Assembly (NCBI RefSeq): GCF_001191005.1
Contig: NZ_CP012201.1
Span: forward strand, 3,348,001-3,412,000
Reading direction: 5' to 3'
DNA: 64,000 nucleotides
Source of the DNA: Massilia sp. NR 4-1
GTDB taxonomy: Bacteria > Pseudomonadota > Gammaproteobacteria > Burkholderiales > Burkholderiaceae_D
Part shown: positions 60,407-64,000 of the stretch, piece after piece
Numbering within the stretch: the stretch's first letter is position 1
Layout of the letters: each line of letters starts with the position of its first letter
Notes under the pieces: generated by a model
Databases searched by the model: none
What the model was told of the DNA's origin: nothing
What the model saw: only the letters and a program-made list of their open reading frames with translations
Translations under genes and position numbers: made by a program

Positions 60407-61426
60407 TTAGTTCTTTCCGGGAGAGGGGGAAGCCGCTTGTGCTTCCCAAACTGTCAGTAGTTGGGCGCAAACCGATGCCGCGATCACGGCCGGCGCCTTG
60501 TTGGTGATACCCGGCAGGCCCACAGGGCATACCATGGCGGCGATGCGTTCTTGCGCAAAGCCGCGCGCCTGCAGACGGTGCTCGAACTGCATGCGCTTGG
60601 TTTTCGAGCCGATCAGGCCGAACCAGCCCACCTGTCCGCGCGCCAGGATCGCCTCGGTCAGGCGCTGGTCGAGCGGATGGCTGTGCGTCATTACCAGGTA
60701 ACTGCTGCCGGGCGGCGCTGCTGCCACCAGCGCTTCCGGCGCGTCCGTCGCTTCCACCGTCACATTCGGCGGCAGATCGGCGGGGAACATCTCTTCTCTT
60801 TCATCGACCCAGGTCACGCGGCAAGGCAGCTCGCCCAGGGCGCGCACAATGGCCGCGCCTACATGGCCGGCGCCGAACAGCACGAGGTGGGCGCGCGGCG
60901 CCAGCACGGGATCGATCAGCCAGCGGCGGCCACCGTCATCGGCGACGACGCGGGCAACTGCTGCTGTGCCGCCGCCGTGATCGCTGACTAAGGCCGCTAA
61001 GCTCGGGGCGGCCTCGCCGGCCAGCAGCTGGCCGCGGGCATCGAACAGGGCGCTGGCTGGCGCACCATCGATGGCGCTCAAGCGCCAGCTGTCTTCGTTG
61101 CGGCGCTGGCGCAGCGCATCCAGCACCACCGCCAGCGCACCCTGCACCGGCTCGAAACTGAGCCAGACCACGCCGCCGCAGCACTGTCCCAGACTGGGGC
61201 CGAGCGGAAAGCGCTCGTATTGTACGGCAGGCTGCGCGGACGCGACGAGCATGGCGCGCGCCATATCCACCGCGCGCAATTCCAGATGGCCGCCGCCGAT
61301 GGTGTCGAACTGCGTCGCCGCCGTCACCAGCATCTTCGTGCCGGATTCGCGCGGGGCAGAGCCCTCCACCTTCGCCACCGTCACCAGCACCGCCGGGACC
61401 GTGGCTGCCGTCAGGCAATCGTTCAT
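60407..61426 (-). CDS. xdhC: Xanthine dehydrogenase accessory protein XdhC
   Basis: A 339-residue chaperone that binds the molybdenum cofactor, promotes its sulfuration and inserts it into XdhB. The N-terminal XdhC/CoxI domain shows AVLVTVAKVEGSAPRESGTK and IGGGHLELRA. A Cys pair in GPSLGQCCGGVVWL is followed by the Rossmann domain LVLFGAGHVGAAIVRALGEL and YLVMTHSHPLDQRLTEAILA, then GLIGSKTKRMQFEHRL. The start at 61426 (MNDCLTAATVPAV) is 11 bp after xdhB and gives the normal length. Confidence 0.94.
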   Translation of the reverse strand: MNDCLTAATVPAVLVTVAKVEGSAPRESGTKMLVTAATQFDTIGGGHLELRAVDMARAMLVASAQPAVQYERFPLGPSLGQCCGGVVWLSFEPVQGALAVVLDALRQRRNEDSWRLSAIDGAPASALFDARGQLLAGEAAPSLAALVSDHGGGTAAVARVVADDGGRRWLIDPVLAPRAHLVLFGAGHVGAAIVRALGELPCRVTWVDEREEMFPADLPPNVTVEATDAPEALVAAAPPGSSYLVMTHSHPLDQRLTEAILARGQVGWFGLIGSKTKRMQFEHRLQARGFAQERIAAMVCPVGLPGITNKAPAVIAASVCAQLLTVWEAQAASPSPGKN

Positions 61427-61437
61427 GTTTGCGCTCT

Positions 61438-63765
61438 TTAGCTTGCCGCTTCGACCGCCGCGATGGCGCGCAGGATTTCTTCGCTGGTGGCGGGCGCGTT
61501 CAGCGGCGGATTGACCTTGTGACCGCCGACGCTGGACACCGCGTCGCGGATGGCGAAGAAGACCGAGAACGGCAGCAGCAGCGGCGGCTCGCCCACGGCT
61601 TTGGAACGGTGGATGCTGTCCTCCACATTGCGGTTCTCGAACAGGCGCACGCGGAAGTCTTCCGGGCAATCGGAGATGCCGGGGATCTTGTACGTCGAAG
61701 GCGCATGCGTCATCAGCTTGCCCGCCGGGCTCCACCATAATTCCTCAGTGGTGAGCCAGCCCATGCCCTGGATGAAAGCGCCCTCCACCTGGCCGATATC
61801 GATGGCCGGATTCAGCGACTGGCCCGCGTCGTACAGCGCATCGGCGCGCAGCAGCTTCCATTCGCCGGTCAGGGTATCGACCACCACTTCGGCCACGGCA
61901 GCACCGTAAGCATAGTAGGAGAACGGGTGGCCGTTCATGGTCTTCGGATTCCAGTGCAGGTGCGGCGTGGCATAGAAGCCGTCCGACCACAGCTGAACGC
62001 GGGCCAGGTAAGCCTTCTGCACCAGCTCGGAGAAGCCCACGCTCTGGCCATTGGCATGCACCTGGTTGCCGAAGAAGCGTACGTCGCCGGCCCCGCCGCC
62101 ATACTGCTTCGCCGCAAATTCGGCCAGGCGTTCGCGGATCTGGCGCGCCGCATCCTGTGCCGCCTTGCCGTTCAAGTCGGCGCCGGTGGAAGCGGCGGTG
62201 GCCGAGGTATTGGCCACCTTGCTGGTATCGGTGGCGCTGGCGCGCACATGCTCCAGGTCGAGGCCCAGCTCGTGCGCCACCACCTGCATCACCTTGGTGT
62301 TGATGCCCTGCCCCATCTCGGTGCCGCCGTGGTTGACGATCACCGAGCCGTCCACATACACATGCACCAGCGCACCGGCCTGATTCAGGTGGGTCACATT
62401 GAAGGCGATGCCGAATTTGACGGGGGTGAAAGCCAGGCCTTTTTTCAGCACCGTGCTGCCGCTGTTGAATGCATTGATGGCGGCGCGGCGCGCACGGTAC
62501 CCGCTGCTTTCTTCCAGCTCGGCGCACAGCTCATCGATGATGTTGTCGACGATCTCCTGGCCGTAAGGCGTGACGTTGTTTTCCGTCTTGCCGTAGAAAT
62601 TCAGGCGGCGGATATCGTAGGCATCGCGGCCCAGATTGCGGGCGATTTCATCGATCACATATTCGATGGCGATGGCGCCCTGCGGGCCGCCGAAGCCACG
62701 GAAAGCCGTGTTGGACTGGGTATTGGTCTTGCCGCAGGCGGCGCGGATATCCACGTCCGCCAGGTAGTAGGCATTGTCGAAGTGGCAGACGGCGCGCGTG
62801 GCGACGGGACCGGACAGGTCGGCCGAGAAGCCGGCGCGCGAAGTCATATCGACCTTGGCGGCGACGATCTTGCCGCTGTCGTCGTAGCCCACTTCATACT
62901 CGTAGTAGAAGCAGTGGCGCTTGCCCGTCACCATCATATCGTCGTCGCGGTCGGCGCGCAGCTTGACCGGACGCTTGGTCTTCGAAGCGGAGATGGCTGC
63001 CGCCGCGGCCCACAAGGCCGACTGCGATTCCTTGCCGCCGAAGCCACCGCCCATGCGGCGGCATTCGACCTGCACATGGTGCGAATGCAAGCCCAGGGCA
63101 TGCGCCACCACATGCTGCATCTCGCTCGGATGCTGGGTCGAGCACTGCACCAGCATGCCCTTATTCTCTTTCGGAATGGCGTAGGCGATCTGGCCTTCCA
63201 GGTAAAACTGCTCCTGGCCGCCCACATACAGCTTGCCCTTGACCACATGCGGTGCGCGCTCGAACGCGGCCTGGGCGTCGCCGCGCTGCAGCTGCATCGG
63301 CGGCAGCACATAGGACTGCGCGGCCTTGGCTTCCTGCGGCGTCAGGATGGCGGGCAATTCCTGGTAATCGATCTTGGCGCGGCGCGCGGCACGGCGCGCA
63401 TTGTCGTGCGTATCGGCCACCACGATGAAGACAGGCTGGCCCACATACTGCACCAGGCCATCGGCCAGGATGGGATCGTCGTGGATGATCGGGCCGCAGT
63501 CGTTCGTGCCTGGAATATCGGCCGCCGTGTACACCGCCACCACGCCCGGTGCGGCGCGCACGGCGGACAGGTCGGCGTCCAAAATCTTGGCATGCGCCTT
63601 GGACGACAGGCCTAGCGCAGCATGCAAGGTGCCCTGCACTTCCGGGATATCGTCGGTATAGGTGGCTTGGCCGAGCACATGCAACTCAGCCGATTCGTGC
63701 GGGCGCGACACGCCCACGGCGGTCCACGCCGCGGCTTTCAGTTCAGGGGCGCCAGGGTAGTTCAT
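61438..63765 (-). CDS. xdhB: Xanthine dehydrogenase, molybdopterin-binding subunit
   Basis: A 775-residue subunit that hydroxylates hypoxanthine and xanthine to urate. Motifs: GGQEQFYLEGQIAYAIPKEN (the glutamine before the Mo pterin), RRMGGGFGGKESQSALWAAA (pterin contact), CGKTNTQSNTAFRGFGGPQG (substrate-site arginine) and RSKAVGEPPLLLPFSVFFAI (catalytic glutamate in the VGEPP block). Length and start (MNYPGAPELKAAAWTAVGVS) are normal for the bacterial enzyme. It lies 11 bp after xdhA and 11 bp before xdhC. The urate formed goes to PuuD at the other end of the window. Confidence 0.96.
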   Translation of the reverse strand: MNYPGAPELKAAAWTAVGVSRPHESAELHVLGQATYTDDIPEVQGTLHAALGLSSKAHAKILDADLSAVRAAPGVVAVYTAADIPGTNDCGPIIHDDPILADGLVQYVGQPVFIVVADTHDNARRAARRAKIDYQELPAILTPQEAKAAQSYVLPPMQLQRGDAQAAFERAPHVVKGKLYVGGQEQFYLEGQIAYAIPKENKGMLVQCSTQHPSEMQHVVAHALGLHSHHVQVECRRMGGGFGGKESQSALWAAAAAISASKTKRPVKLRADRDDDMMVTGKRHCFYYEYEVGYDDSGKIVAAKVDMTSRAGFSADLSGPVATRAVCHFDNAYYLADVDIRAACGKTNTQSNTAFRGFGGPQGAIAIEYVIDEIARNLGRDAYDIRRLNFYGKTENNVTPYGQEIVDNIIDELCAELEESSGYRARRAAINAFNSGSTVLKKGLAFTPVKFGIAFNVTHLNQAGALVHVYVDGSVIVNHGGTEMGQGINTKVMQVVAHELGLDLEHVRASATDTSKVANTSATAASTGADLNGKAAQDAARQIRERLAEFAAKQYGGGAGDVRFFGNQVHANGQSVGFSELVQKAYLARVQLWSDGFYATPHLHWNPKTMNGHPFSYYAYGAAVAEVVVDTLTGEWKLLRADALYDAGQSLNPAIDIGQVEGAFIQGMGWLTTEELWWSPAGKLMTHAPSTYKIPGISDCPEDFRVRLFENRNVEDSIHRSKAVGEPPLLLPFSVFFAIRDAVSSVGGHKVNPPLNAPATSEEILRAIAAVEAAS

Positions 63766-63776
63766 GCTGATTCCTT

Positions 63777-64000
63777 TCAGGCGCGGCAGGCGAAGGCGTT
63801 GACGGCTTCGGCCGCCAATGGCGCATCGCTGCGTGTTTCAAGCCAGTAGCGGCGCAGCAGGTTCTGCGCGGTCTTCATGCGGTACTCGCTGGAAGCGCGC
63901 ATATCGCTCAGCGGCGCGTAGTCGCGCGCCAAGGCCTGCATGGCGTCCTGCACGGCCGACTCATCCCAGCGGCGGCCCTTGAGCAGGGCTTCGGCCTGCG
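63777..64000 (-). CDS. xdhA: Xanthine dehydrogenase small subunit, C-terminal end only (runs off the right edge)
   Basis: The last 74 codons of a gene are visible; translation gives PLSDMRASSEYRMKTAQNLL and RRYWLETRS, then the end AVNAFACRA. This is the CO_deh_flav_C-type C-terminus of the FAD/2Fe-2S small subunit XdhA. The start and the iron-sulfur and FAD domains lie beyond the window. The stop at 63777 is 11 bp before xdhB, in operon order xdhA-xdhB-xdhC. Confidence 0.88.
   Translation of the reverse strand, partial: QAEALLKGRRWDESAVQDAMQALARDYAPLSDMRASSEYRMKTAQNLLRRYWLETRSDAPLAAEAVNAFACRA

Overview
The window is high-GC, densely packed proteobacterial DNA. Gene content (Oar-like TonB receptors, a PEP-CTERM protein, a PreTA/hydantoinase pyrimidine pathway, MocR and LysR regulators) suggests a betaproteobacterium, probably of the Oxalobacteraceae (Massilia/Duganella type). 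That placement is inferred from gene content, not from a marker gene. Almost the whole 64 kb concerns nucleic-acid, nucleoside and nucleobase use. I saw no rRNA, tRNA, CRISPR array or insertion sequence.

Layout: 1-5.5 kb holds urate oxidation (puuD, cut by the left edge), a LysR regulator, a fused uraD-allC gene, a TauE/SafE permease and a second LysR. At 5.46-5.78 kb an orphan VapB antitoxin overlaps a 19-residue stump of VapC. From 5.85 to 16.72 kb one eight-gene minus-strand operon encodes reductive pyrimidine breakdown: aminotransferase, ald, mmsA, preT, preA, NCS1 permease, dihydropyrimidinase, ureidopropionase. It is divergent from a MocR regulator and a RutR-like TetR gene, and a RutR-type palindrome lies in the shared promoter region. 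From 19 to 24.5 kb is a mixed stretch: a PEP-CTERM protein, two VOC proteins, an Imm1-like protein, an unknown protein and a LytS/LytTR two-component operon.

From 24.5 to 33.1 kb is a minus-strand deo operon (purine nucleoside phosphorylase, deoB, deoC, a tandem-domain aldehyde dehydrogenase, deoA, cdd and an unusual 404-residue deaminase). It is divergent from a psuK-psuG-lysR pseudouridine operon (33.3-36.3 kb). A TonB receptor (36.4-38.7 kb) is divergent from a four-gene BMP-type nucleoside ABC importer (39.3-43.9 kb). A HigBA toxin-antitoxin pair follows, then a Fur-box-controlled siderophore-type TonB receptor, a response regulator that lacks its phosphoacceptor aspartate, a DeoR-family regulator and a solute-binding-like protein.

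From 49.5 to 53.5 kb is an exported three-gene set: a 5'-nucleotidase lipoprotein, a phospholipase D-like protein and an S1/P1 nuclease. Next comes an Oar-like TonB receptor with a near-perfect Pho box. The right end (57.6-64 kb) is a purine operon: xdhA (cut), xdhB, xdhC, guaD and an exported adenosine deaminase.

Read together, the window could cut extracellular nucleic acid to nucleosides, import them, split them to bases and sugar phosphates, and oxidise purines and pyrimidines to central metabolites and ammonia. The individual enzyme assignments are strong. The idea that the region acts as one scavenging programme is inference.
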